Positions 11,511 through 19,466 are shown, numbered from the stretch's first letter. The stretch is DNA of 64,000 nt from Euglena gracilis (GCA_039621445.1 CP154955.1:4893284-4957283); one strand, 5' to 3'. Translations and numbers: made by a program. Notes: generated by a model from the sequence alone, not told the origin.

Positions 11511-11835
11511 AAAAACTCACAGGTTTTGCAATAGGTTGACAAAACTCCGGACACGGAGGACCAGGCCAAGGGAAAGAAAGGACACGGGCGGGCACCGGCG
11601 ACGGCCACCCCGCCCCGAACGGAGGCCGGGCACGGACGGGGACCCGGTCAACAGGAGGCCTGGCAAGGCTGGCTGAGCGCCCGGCCACGGAGCCAGGAGG
11701 GAAATGGCCAGGAACCGGCGCCCCGGAAAGTAAGGGGACGGCGTACCGGCCCGCCCGGCCCAGGAGGCGCCACGAGGGGCGGAGTACCGGCCGGCGGCGC
11801 GGCGGACCGGCGGGACGGCGGGCTCCGACCGGCGC

Positions 11836-12440
11836 ATCATGTTCACATGTGTCATGATGGCCATCATGGGTCATGATGGCCATCATGGGTCATAATGGCC
11901 ATCGTGGGCTCATGATGGCCATCGTTGGTTTCATGATGCGCCATCATTGGGGTCATGATGGCCTCATGGGTCATGATGGGACCATCATGGGTCATGATGG
12001 GCAGACTTGGTCATGATGGCCATGCTTGGTCATGATGACCATCATGGGTCATGATGGACATCATGGGTCATGATGGCCATCATTGGTCATGTTCGCCATC
12101 ATTGGTCATGATGGCCATTATGCGTCATGATGGCATCCTTGGTCATGATGGCATCATTGGTCATGATGGCCATCATGCGTCATGATGGCCATCCTTGGTC
12201 ATGATGGGCATCATGGGTCATGATGGCCATCATTGGTCATGATGGCCATCATTGGTCATGATGGCCATCATTGGTCATGATGGCCATCATGGGTCATGGT
12301 GGCCATCATTGGTCCATGATGGCCATCATTGGTCATGATGGCCATCATTGGTCATGATGGCCATCATGGGTCATGATGGCCATGGGTCATGATGCGCATC
12401 ATGGGCCAATGATGTGCATCATGACCATGATGGCCATAAT
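11836..12440. repeat. Palindromic minisatellite, GGTCATGATGGCCATCATT unit
   Basis: About 600 bp of a 19-20-bp unit repeated roughly thirty times, with copies varying by single substitutions and deletions. Each unit contains the palindrome ATGATGGCCATCAT, so the array can form many small hairpins. The same word occurs once alone at 9726-9744. No coding potential is claimed. Confidence 0.92.
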
Positions 12441-12559
12441 GGGCTGGGGGGTCGAAAACCGCCAATTTTCGGCTCGAAAACACTTTTTCCGGGTTCAGGA
12501 AGGCAAAGAACATGCTTTTGGGCCAAAAAAAAATTTCGTTTTTTTTTCGACTTTTTGGC

Positions 12560-12965
12560 CCGAAAATGGCTAAGTCGGACAGTGGAAAAAGTGTACAAAA
12601 TGGCCCAAATTGGCGGAAAATGGACAGAACTCGGGCTGGGCAGGGAGTTGCGGGGAAATCAAAATACCAGCAAATAGGGCGTTCCAAGGGCTTCAATTTA
12701 GGTCCTCGGATATTTTTTTCAACTCCCCTCCATTTTGGAGATATTTTGCAAAAACTGGTTTTTTGGCCCGTTTTGGGCTCCAAATGGCAGAGTGCCCCCA
12801 TGGCGAAACCACAAAACGGCCATATCTCGGCCCAGGCGGGGAGTTGGCCCAAACCGCGCATACCGATCGATCGGGCGTCCCAAAGTTGTGGAATGAGGTC
12901 CTCTTTACTTTTTCTCAACTCCGCAGCGTTTTCGAGATATTTCGAATTTTTCAATTTTTTGACCC
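12560..12965. repeat. Dispersed repeat with GGCCATAACTCGGGC-type core, two tandem copies
   Basis: Two copies (about 12560-12770 and 12780-12965) follow the pattern AAAATGGC..., an ACTCGGGC-type word, GGGGAGTTG, then GGGCGTTCCAAGG or GGGCGTCCCAAAG, then TTTTGGAGATATTT or TTTTCGAGATATTT. More distant copies occur at 43370-43500, 50540-50790 and 50850-51010. They diverge by substitution but keep the word order. The 13070-13790 interval to the right shows no gene I can support. Confidence 0.65.
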
Positions 12966-13789
12966 CAAAAATGACCCCTTTTTGGCAGAGTCCCCCCCCT
13001 CACCAGCCCTACCCCAGCCCTCACGAGGACCCTGGCCTTTACATGGCCGATCGCGGGTTCACCTAACCTTCTCACCCCCGGACCATGGGCTCAGCCCATT
13101 TGTACATAACCTGTACCTCGGATTGTCAAATCCAGTAGGCAGTGCCACTGCTCGGTGGACTCGGTTCGCCCCACCACCGCTGCTTCCGGCAGAGCAAAAT
13201 CAAGCAGCCCGGCGACCCAGCAAACACACACCAGAGACAAACACGCCCCGCCTGGCAAAAAACCAACACACACCCCGCCGCTTAATATATAGAAAGTGGG
13301 TTTGGCCCACTTTCTTCTGACCACTAACCACCAACAAAGAGCCGTACCACGCAGTGTACAATACCGGCAGTATAACCTACCCGCGACCTGTGGCGGCACA
13401 GGAAGTCACAAGGGGGTTCCTCTTGTGGCGAGGGCCAAAAGAGACGATACCCTGGGCCCAAGCTGTGCTACCCGCCGTGAAATAAAATTGTGTCCCCGGC
13501 GAAGATAAGCTTTGCTAATTTTTCATTTGACCTTCTCTCCCACAACCGCACAATCACACTCACATTCTTTCGTCTGCAACATTTACACGCCCTCTTTGTC
13601 CCTTTGGACATGTTGTACATAGAACGCCCCACTGAGTCTCCTTGGGACGATGTGGAATGTACATTTATTACCCGCCGGAGCACCATGTACATAAACGGTG
13701 CACGCCGGTTATATATGTGAACTTGTACAAAGGCTTGGTGAAGCAGGTGTTGGGTGAAAAACAAGGTTGGACAAGGCAACACCTGGTAG

Positions 13790-14454
13790 GAGACCCCGAC
13801 CCCAGTCTGAAGGGGGCTCAGCCGAGCAACTTGATCTTTGGCGGCTCCTGTGTGAAGGAGTGCTTTCCCCACCAATCGGCGAAGGGTTTCGCCCACTGTG
13901 ATGGGCCGGACGCCGTCGTCCTTTTTCCGCAGGGGGGTCAGGTTTGCGGAGCACCAGCTGGGGGCGTGTTCCGGGGGCAGGTTGCCTTCTACCCATGCGG
14001 AAGCCAGTTGGCCTCGTGCCGTCAGAAGGCGGGCGCCGTGGCCAGGGCGGATGGCATCCTGCAAGTGGCATGGGCGCAGTCCAGAGGGGCCGGGGGACGA
14101 TATGCGCGGGAAGCGGAGGATGGCCTCACGCAGGAGTTCCTCCCACCGAATGCGTTGACCGTCTGGGAAAGGTGGCAGCTTCCGAGGTAGGTTGTTGGGA
14201 TTGACCGGCCGGCCCACTGGGTGCAGCTCTTGTAGTTTGGCCCAGACCGCAGGGTCGCTGGAACGATGTGTTCCCTCGGACAGCAGGACCTGCAAGGCTT
14301 TGGCCGGGGCTCCTTCCCCGACCAGCGTGCGTGCCCGCCGGAGCACGGCGTCAGGCACGGACGAGGGTTCGGTTCTCGCCTTCTTGGCTGTGCGTGTCTC
14401 GACGGACGAGGCGAGCAAGCTCGTGGCAGTCCGAAGCTCTGTCATCAGTGTCAA
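13790..14454 (-). pseudogene. N-terminal half of a non-LTR-type reverse transcriptase
   Basis: An uninterrupted minus-strand frame from 14454 reads through segments typical of the region before the palm domain. PSGLRPCHLQDA lies near residue 115. KKDDGVRPITVGETLRRLVGK, a finger-domain motif of this retroelement class, lies near residue 175. The fragment ends at LSPLQTGVGV (about 13800), after which the sequence is unrelated. The open frame continues to 13468 as non-homologous sequence. In intact relatives the next part leads into the VDLKNAFN motif, exactly what the plus-strand fragment at 7093 provides. Upstream (14460-14580) a C-run foldback interrupts the element. Confidence 0.75.
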
Positions 14455-14459
14455 GTAAC

Positions 14460-14580
14460 GTGGCCCCCCCCCTATTTGTCACCCCCCCCTAGGGGTAAAT
14501 TGAGTAACCCCCCCCCCTAATTGTCACCCCCCATAATAGTCGCCGGGGGGGTCAAAACGCTCCCGGGGGGTGCCATATAG
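14460..14580. mobile_element. C-run foldback, CAATTAGGGGG family (copy 2, reverse orientation)
   Basis: Starts TAACGTGGCCCCCC (the reverse complement of the right end of copies at 9472 and 35212), contains GGGTAAATTGAGTAACCCCC and CCTAATTGTCACCCCCC, and continues into TCAAAACGCTCCCGGGGGGT, which recurs at 34932-34952. It lies immediately upstream of the reverse transcriptase start on the minus strand. Confidence 0.6.
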
Positions 14581-14589
14581 GGCCCCCCC

Positions 14590-15040
14590 CTCCGGCCCTG
14601 GGCGCCCTGCCCCGGCCCCAAGTCCTTCGGGAAGGGGACGGTGGCCGTCCCCCAGCCAGCCTGTGGTGCTGTGGTGGAGGCCATGGGCCGCTGCCGCCGC
14701 AGTGTGTGGCCAACGTCGAAACGCAGCCGGCCGGTCAGGGGGTCACGTTATTGGCCCTGTATGAACAACTGTATTCGCCTGTTGATGGCGGTGGAGACAT
14801 CCTCCGCCGCCTAGCGGCTGCTGCTTGGGACAGTGCGCAGGACCATTTTGGGGAAGGCCATGCTGGCAAACAGGCTGTCGCTGTTGGGTTTGTCGACGTA
14901 CTCGGTGACAATGTCAGCGATGGTCTCCGTCACATCGCGTTGGTTCGCGGCTGGAACGTGGAGAATGGTGTTGGCCCGGCAGAGGAGGATGTCCTGCAAA
15001 TTGGCCGGCTGCGGCGGAATAATGAGGCGCGGGGCGCGGC
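14590..15040. other. GC-rich stretch between retroelement fragments
   Basis: The minus strand has readable short frames (for example 14999-14811, with CRANTILHVPAANQRDVTET) that could belong to the retroelement protein between the 2A region and the reverse transcriptase. The frame changes repeatedly and I recognise no domain. I see no independent gene. Confidence 0.4.
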
Positions 15041-15209
15041 CTTGTCAAAGGTCTGAGCCGTTGCCGTTGGGGTCGACGACCATGGCCGCGGGCATGTCGT
15101 CCCCGGGATGTGCAAGGTCTGGAATAGACTCGGGCGGCGAGGCTCTTCTGGGACTGGGCGGTGCTGTGGTGCGTTTCCTACCGACGGGGGGTGCCTGTCG
15201 GCCCGCTGA

Positions 15210-15254
15210 GGGTCCAGGGTTGCTCTCAATATCGCCACAAGACAGGAGACTCCC
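15210..15254 (-). other. Canonical 2A ribosome-skipping sequence
   Basis: Read on the minus strand the 15 codons give GSLLSCGDIESNPGP. All residues of the GD(V/I)ExNPGP core are present. If translated, the peptide bond between the last Gly and Pro would be skipped, releasing the upstream part. Function is inferred from the motif alone. Confidence 0.8.
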
Positions 15255-15439
15255 TCGCCTCGTCCTGAGGGTCCCCTGTCCGTCCACCTCTCCAGAGGAG
15301 GAGACATGGTGTCGGTCCGGGAGCGAGTGATGGGTGCGGCGTGCTGCAGAAGTGCACGGAGGTCCTGGGTAGAGGTGGATGTCGCCACAGGTCAGTAAAC
15401 TTCCTCTTCCCGTCAAGGCTGAGCAGACAGAGCAGCGGG

Positions 15440-15500
15440 GGGTTGGTACGCCGTGGCGAGGGGGTCCGAATAGGGGGGAGGGGGGGGGATGGCCGGAAAA
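15440..15500. repeat. TGGCGTGGCGAGGGGGTC repeat, isolated unit
   Basis: One unit of the GC-rich word found in tandem at 16850-17000 (CGTGGCGAGGGGGTC then a G run) interrupts the 2A-containing frame region. Its presence in both places suggests related insertions. Confidence 0.5.
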
Positions 15501-15639
15501 TGGCGTGGCGACATCGGTGTAGAAACAATTTTTTCTCGGGGGGGCGAGATCCTGGGCCCGAAGCGAAGTTAGCGCCGACCATAAACAGAAAAATTCCAAA
15601 AATAGCACTTTTTCAAAAAATTTCAGTATATCCCACTCC

Positions 15640-15745
15640 CCCCTGGGGGGATCCCCCCGGGTGGGGGGGGGGGGGGGGCTCGGCCGGACTTAAAAAAAAA
15701 ACTGTTAACCCCCCCAAATAATACCCCCCCCATATAATACCCCCC
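15640..15745. mobile_element. C/G-run foldback
   Basis: CCCCCCTGGGGGGATCCCCCC and a long G run (15663-15680) face AACCCCCCCAAATAATACC and CCCCCCCATATAATACCCCCC. The structure resembles the other C-run foldbacks, but I found no second copy in the window that fixes its ends. Confidence 0.4.
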
Positions 15746-15749
15746 ATTT

Positions 15750-15780
15750 GCTGCCCGGGCGGCGAGACGGTTGCGCTTTT
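15750..15780 (+). repeat. Conserved hairpin motif GCTGCCC-GAA-GGGCAGC + AGACGGT (copy 1)
   Basis: Reads GCTGCCCGGGCGGCGAGACGGTTGCG: the loop is shortened and one pair is T-G. Five further copies lie at 16598, 16665, 22766, 23341 and 28889, all on the same strand. See the finding on covariation. Confidence 0.65.
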
Positions 15781-16078
15781 TTGAAAGAAGGCATTGAACG
15801 CGACAAAAAAATGTGTAATTTTTTTGGCATCATGGCGCAAATTCCGGGTTGACGTTTTTTGTTTTTTTTTGAAAACAACAAAAAAACATGTTTTTTTAAA
15901 AAAAGCAAAAGAATGTTTTTTTTTGGGAAAAGAAAAAATTGCCTTTTTCCTTGCAAAATGGCCTTTTTTGAGGAAAAAGTTCCAAAGTCATTTTTTTGGT
16001 CATCAAAGTGACGTTTTTTTTTCAGTTTTTCCAGACCCTTCATTCCTTTGTAACCATGAATTGAGGCCCGGCGCTTGC

Positions 16079-16191
16079 CCTGTATTTCGTGGGTGTGAAC
16101 ACGAAATACAGGGCGTTATTTTGGATTCACGAATACAGGCTGTATTCGTGAATAGGGTATTCACAAAATACAGGCTGTATTTTGTGAATTG
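16079..16191. repeat. Three consecutive perfect hairpins sharing an AATACAG core
   Basis: Hairpin 1 pairs CCTGTATTTCGTG with CACGAAATACAGG (about 16079-16112). Hairpin 2 pairs TTCACGAATACAG with CTGTATTCGTGAA (about 16127-16155). Hairpin 3 pairs ATTCACAAAATACAG with CTGTATTTTGTGAAT (about 16159-16190). Stem sequences differ but pairing is perfect in each. Confidence 0.9.
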
Positions 16192-16597
16192 GATTTTTGT
16201 GTGTGTTTAAAACAGCTTTTGAAACTGGAAACCTCCTTGCATCACATCGTCCGAAGTGATTCAGAAAAAGAAAAAAGCAAATGCACAAAGCAAAAGAAAA
16301 TTGAATGGCATAATGGCCATTATGGCATATCCGGGGTGATAAACGAAGGCGGTGCACAACTAGTGCAACGTAAGACATAAAAAAATGTTCAAAATTTTTT
16401 TTCACCCAAACCCTCCAAGACTTTTTTTTTGTTTTTTTTCAAAAAAACATGTTTTTTTTGTTTCAAAGAAAAACAAGCCGTCAACCTTGCACAAATCCAT
16501 CATAATTTGGAAGCTGCCAACGGGCGGCAAGCAAAAGAGATTGCCTCCCAAAACCCGCCCCCTCCGGGCCATTTTGAATGGAACAAAAAAATCCATT

Positions 16598-16643
16598 GCC
16601 GCCCGAAGGGCGGCTGGACGGTAGTGCTATTTTCCCTTCAAAT
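16598..16643 (+). repeat. Conserved hairpin motif + AGACGGT-like tail (copy 2)
   Basis: GCCGCCCGAAGGGCGGC followed by TGGACGGTAGTG and TTTTCCCTTC. Relative to copies 5 and 6 a T-A pair in the stem is replaced by C-G on both sides, so pairing is kept. Confidence 0.7.
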
Positions 16644-16664
16644 CCATGAGTTTTGGGCTTGGTT

Positions 16665-16697
16665 GGCCGCCCGAAGGGCGGCGAGACGGTAGCGATG
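16665..16697 (+). repeat. Conserved hairpin motif + AGACGGT tail (copy 3)
   Basis: GCCGCCCGAAGGGCGGC followed by GAGACGGTAGCG, 67 bp after copy 2. The two together suggest a tandem or composite element. Confidence 0.7.
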
Positions 16698-16739
16698 TCT
16701 AACAGTTGGAACTCGTGTTCAAAAAAATACTAAAAAATT

Positions 16740-17000
16740 CGGGGGGGGCGAGAGACAACTTTTCTGAAAATTTTCTCGGGGGGGGCGAAAAAATCGGGGG
16801 GTGGCGTGGTCCGCCCCCCCCCCCCGCCGGCCCCCCAGTTCCTACACCAATGCGTGGCGAGGGGGTCTCGGATGGGGGGGGAGGGGTGTACCATGGTTGC
16901 ACAATGAAAAATGTGTTGGGTGGCGTGGCGAGGGGGTCCGGCTAGGGGGGGGGAGGGGGTAAATGGCGTGGCGAGCCCCTCGGAGAGGGGGGGGGAGGGG
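16740..17000. repeat. Tandem GC-rich repeat, TGGCGTGGCGAGGGGGTC units with G runs
   Basis: At least three units, about 70 bp apart, carry GCGTGGCGAG followed by a G run and AGGGGTGTACC or a variant (16852, 16922, 16965). The left part (16740-16830) has GGGGGGGCGAGAGACAACTT and GGGGGGGGCGAAAAAATC words. Possible G-quadruplex DNA. No gene. Confidence 0.65.
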
Positions 17001-17009
17001 TGTACCAAC

Positions 17010-17300
17010 CCCCCAGCAGCGGGACTGCAGTAGGGAGTTGCGGCAGTGGGACGCCTCTCGGGTGATGCGGATTGTGGGTTGACGCATGACCGCCCGTATA
17101 TTGCCGGCTTCGGGCAGGAGGCAACAACGTTCCCAAGGCCAGTGGGGTTCCCTGCAGAAGGGGCATGGATCCTCCGGCAGGAAATGAGGGTCCCAGAGGC
17201 CGTCACCCCATACGAATCTCCGACCACCCATTACGAGTTTGTATGGCCACCCGGGGGTGGGTTCGGCCTGGACCCATTCACACAATGGGGGAAGGTCGTG
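17010..17300 (-). pseudogene. Cysteine-rich retroelement fragment (zinc-finger-like)
   Basis: A minus-strand frame from about 17287 reads with good C/G third-position bias and contains CPFCREPHWPWERCC, a C-x2-C...H...C arrangement that could bind zinc. It then runs into the GC-rich tandem repeat and becomes low complexity (Pro-rich). It lies between the NPPF fragment and the 2A segment on the same strand, so it probably belongs to the same decayed retroelement. No family assignment is possible. Confidence 0.4.
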
Positions 17301-17447
17301 GGAGGAGAGATACGGGACGTCGCGATGGTGGGGTGATCGGACGGGAGGAGGGAGGGCCGCCCCTCCTTCGTTCTCCTACGGGGACGCATGAGGGGGCGGG
17401 TCGATGTGGAGGTAGAAGCACGTTCGCCAGCGGGGATGGGGCAGGAG

Positions 17448-17946
17448 CATACTTGCAGTTAGTGCGCCGCGGCGCTCCTGCCGCGGCGCAAAATTATTTT
17501 TTCCGCGGTGGTCGCGGCGCACAGAAAGATTTTTGCCGCGGCTGTCGCGGCACGAGCAAAATTTATTGCCGCGGTGGTCGCGGCGCAAGCGGAAAAATTT
17601 TCCGCGGTGGTTGCGGCACAAAATTTTTTTCTGCCCGGAGCTCAAGAACGTATTGGCAGCAACACAACACCCAACATTTTTTTGGTGAAAAACAATTAGA
17701 TTGATAGAAGGCGCTCACCTGGGCTTTGGCAAAACAAAGTGTTGCCAAGGTAGCACCAGTCCCACCCGTTGAATTTTTCCAAAAAAAAGGTTCCGCGGCG
17801 GTCGCGGTGCACACATACACCAGTGCCGCGGCATCCGCGGCGCACAGAAAAAAATTTGCCGCGGCGCTGCCGGTTGCAAAAAAAAAATTCCGCGGTGGTC
17901 GCGGCGCACGGAAACATTTTTTCCGGTCGCACTAACTGCAAGTATG
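17448..17946. mobile_element. 499-bp MITE with 18-bp inverted ends and 8-bp target duplication
   Basis: Ends are perfect inverted repeats CATACTTGCAGTTAGTGC (17448-17465) and its complement (17929-17946). Both sides are flanked by GGCAGGAG (17440-17447 and 17947-17954), an 8-bp duplication as left by hAT transposases. Inside, two blocks of a CCGCGGTGGTCGCGGCGCA word repeat (17467-17625 and 17785-17915) surround a unique centre (17630-17780). There is no transposase. It sits in the C terminus of the NPPF retroelement fragment, so it arrived later. Confidence 0.88.
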
Positions 17947-18306
17947 GGCAGGAGTGCGGTGCCGCGGACGCGGAAGAGGGGTGCCTGCGGTAGCAACGTG
18001 GCGCGTAGGGCCGCTGCCTGCAGGCTCGGTAGGGCAGGGGACCAGTCCGGGGCCACGACCACGGCGTGGATGCCGTGCTGAAGGCCGTGTCGGAAGAGCT
18101 GTGGCAGGACCCGGAAGGGTGGGTTCATCCACAGGGCCTCAGGACGGTTCCATGTCTGGCTGAAGGCATCCACGGCCTCGTCCCAAAGGTGGCGAAATGG
18201 CAGTTGTGCCTGTCTGCAAAGGCGTCCATTTGGCAGGCGCAATGTCCAGTGCGCGTAGGGTCCATGGCACCCAGCTGGGGTCCAGGATGTAGTCAGAGAG
18301 AGAGGA

Positions 18307-18333
18307 GGGCCCTGGTAGCGGGTTGATATCACC
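18307..18333 (-). other. Degenerate 2A-like sequence
   Basis: Minus-strand codons read GDINPLPGP after VILTD. Compared with GD(V/I)ExNPGP the Glu and the critical Asn are changed, so skipping is unlikely. It marks the start of the NPPF fragment and is cut upstream by a C-run foldback. Confidence 0.55.
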
Positions 18334-18348
18334 GTCGGTGAGGATTAC

Positions 18349-18442
18349 CATCCCCCCCCCCATTATGTACCTCCCCCCGAGAAGCCGAAATTGGGGGGGA
18401 GGTACACAATGGGGGGGAGGTACACAATGGGGGGGGTACCCA
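18349..18442. mobile_element. C-run foldback, GTACATAATGGGG family (copy 1)
   Basis: Left arm ACCATCCCCC..CATTATGTACCTCCCC, right arm GGGGGAGGTACACAATGGGG present twice in tandem, with a 20-bp unique loop between. It lies immediately 5' (minus strand) of the degenerate 2A sequence and truncates it. Related copies are at 18631-18713 and 20725-20924. Confidence 0.75.
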
Positions 18443-18469
18443 GGTCCCATTCCCATACCCGACCGAACA

Positions 18470-18622
18470 GCCCAAAAGGGGTCATTTTTGGCAACTTTAT
18501 GGATGTTCACAAAAAATGGTCAATTTTCAGCACATTTGCCAAATATCACTTTTTGAAAACGTCCCAAAAACGTCGATTTTTGAGCACTTTTTTGGGAAAT
18601 TATTTAGAAAAAGTGTTATAAC
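18470..18622 (+). repeat. Dispersed 150-bp repeat (copy 1; copy 2 at 34250-34410)
   Basis: Both copies begin CCCAAAAGGGGTCATTTTTGGCAA, share GGATGTTC.CAAAAAAT, AGCACATTTGCCAAA, TTTTTGAAAACGTCCCAAAA, and end AAAAGTG.TAT.AC.GTGAGC. A weaker relative occurs inverted at 44820-44920. Each copy ends next to a C-run foldback. Confidence 0.75.
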
Positions 18623-18630
18623 GGTGAGCA

Positions 18631-18713
18631 ACCATCCCCCCCCCATTATGTACCTCCCCCCCAGGGGGTACATAATGGGGGGGGGTACATAATGGGGGGG
18701 GGGGTGGTACGTC
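18631..18713. mobile_element. C-run foldback, GTACATAATGGGG family (copy 2)
   Basis: CCATCCCCCCCCCCATTATG...GTACC on the left faces two GGTACATAATGGGGGG words on the right with almost no loop. It truncates the 3' end of the zinc-finger-like ORF on the minus strand. Confidence 0.75.
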
Positions 18714-18956
18714 CCCGCGGCCGGTGGGGGGGTGTGCGGTTCCCGGGTCCTCGGAATCTGGCTCTGCGTCGAGGAGGAAGGGGCAGATGGCCTCGTGCCG
18801 CAGGCACCAGCCGGCGCTGCGGGAGGTGGCCTGAGTACCGCAGAGTGTACAGCGTATGTGATACCACCGAGCGGTCAGTAGGCTACCGGGGCTGCCGGAT
18901 GGCCCCGGCGCTGGGGCCTCCACCTCCCAGGAGATCAGGCAGTAGACTTTGGTCAT
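18700..18956 (-). pseudogene. Zinc-finger-like retroelement ORF, truncated by foldback
   Basis: Minus strand from ATG at 18956-18954 (MTKVYCLISWEVEAPAPGPS). It has CTLCGTQATSRSAGWCLRHEAIC, i.e. C-x2-C-x11-C-x2-H-x3-C, which could coordinate zinc, then an acidic stretch DAEPDSEDPG, then runs into the C-run foldback at about 18710. Third positions are G/C-rich. The first codons recur in the second GGTGAAGTTCACC copy near 37490, so this ORF belongs to a repeated element. Family unknown; a gag-like or ORF1-like role is a guess from context. Confidence 0.45.
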
Positions 18957-18964
18957 TTTGACCC

Positions 18965-19345
18965 CCCCTCCCCCCCCTATCCCCCTATGGTGAAGTTCAC
19001 CGTTTGAAAGTTCACCAGGGGGTCCTGGACCCCCTCCCCCCCCCCTCTGCCTAACCCATCGGTGAACTTCACCGGTGAAGTTCACCAAGGGAGCACTTTT
19101 TTGGCCAAAAATGGCCAAAAATGGCAGTTTGGGCAAGTTTTCGGAAATTTCGATAATCAACCTCAAAATGACCATTTTGAGAGGAAAGGAGCAAAATTTT
19201 ACCCATGAAAATTTCACCCCCAACCATCGAAACGGTGAAGTTCACCGGTGAACTTCACCGGTGAACTTCACCGCCGAAAGTACCCCCCCCCCCGGTGAAT
19301 GTTCACCGGTGAACTTCACCGGTGAACTTCACCGGGGGGGTCCAC
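18965..19345. mobile_element. GGTGAAGTTCACC palindromic repeat element (copy 1)
   Basis: Begins ATGGTGAAGTTCACCGTTTGA, has CGGTGAACTTCACCGGTGAA, a central 130-bp unique part (AAAAATGGCCAAAAATGGC...GACCATTTTGAGAGGAAA...AAATTTTACCC), and ends in alternating GGTGAACTTCACC palindromes and a C run. Copy 2 (37505-38262) has the same order plus a large A-rich expansion. Fragments occur at 28405-28670. Confidence 0.8.
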
Positions 19346-19466
19346 AGCCCCCCCCCACCCCTGTCTAACCTCCCCAAACGTGAAAGAGGACCTCCAACCG
19401 GTTGTGCCGTAGGACATCCCACAGGTCCACACTGTCCGGCCCGGGGAGGTCCCGGGGACCAGGACC

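Larger units (their letters stand above)
9726..11867. mobile_element. Inverted-repeat-bounded segment carrying a Rep-like helicase
   Basis: The left boundary reads ATGATGGCCATCATGACACA followed by TGATGCGC and then a GGCCGGGC-rich arm (9765-9900). The right boundary, read on the opposite strand from 11867, gives ATGATGGCCATCATGACACA followed by TGTGAACATGATGCGCC and another GC-rich arm (11560-11830). The 2.1-kb interior holds a broken Rep/SF3-like helicase on the minus strand and a dispersed-repeat copy on the plus strand. The right boundary merges with the minisatellite at 11836-12440, which shares the ATGATGGCCATCAT word, so the true end is uncertain. That this is one mobile unit is my inference. 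Confidence 0.45.
15045..15608 (-). pseudogene. Retroelement N-terminal segment with two 2A-like sequences
   Basis: A minus-strand frame of 187 codons contains two copies of a 2A-type ribosome-skipping sequence. The downstream copy (15254-15210) reads GSLLSCGDIESNPGP and matches the canonical D-(V/I)-E-x-N-P-G-P core. The upstream copy (15404-15360) ends GDIHLYPGP and has lost the Glu and the Asn that the mechanism needs. Such 2A sequences near the N terminus are known in non-LTR retrotransposons of trypanosomes and some animals. The reverse transcriptase N-terminal half lies 600 bp further along the same strand, consistent with one decayed element. The Ser/Pro-rich remainder has no domain I recognise. 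Confidence 0.65.
17376..18333 (-). pseudogene. Retroelement polyprotein fragment with DAFSQ and NPPF motifs
   Basis: On the minus strand, just after a 2A-like start, the protein reads DAFSQTW, then ALWMNPPFRVL, then AVVVAPDWSP. The order VDAFSQ-x-W...(N/F)PPF...(V)P(D/x)W resembles the region after the RNase H domain of DIRS-like and Ty3-like retrotransposon polyproteins; I recognise the pattern but cannot confirm the family. One frameshift separates the first 50 residues (YILDPSWVPWTLRALDIAP) from DAFSQ. A 499-bp element with an 8-bp target duplication (17448-17946) interrupts the C terminus. Across it the frame joins TALLP to HPRWRTCFYL and then reaches a stop near 17376. The fragment shares its strand with the 2A and reverse transcriptase pieces at lower coordinates. 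Confidence 0.5.

Noticed and set aside
11836-12440. CRISPR array
   Set aside because: Units are contiguous without distinct spacers, and the sequence is eukaryotic. It is a minisatellite.
15700-16210. Lys/Phe-rich plus-strand frame
   Set aside because: Open only because of long T and A runs; no start context, bias or similarity.
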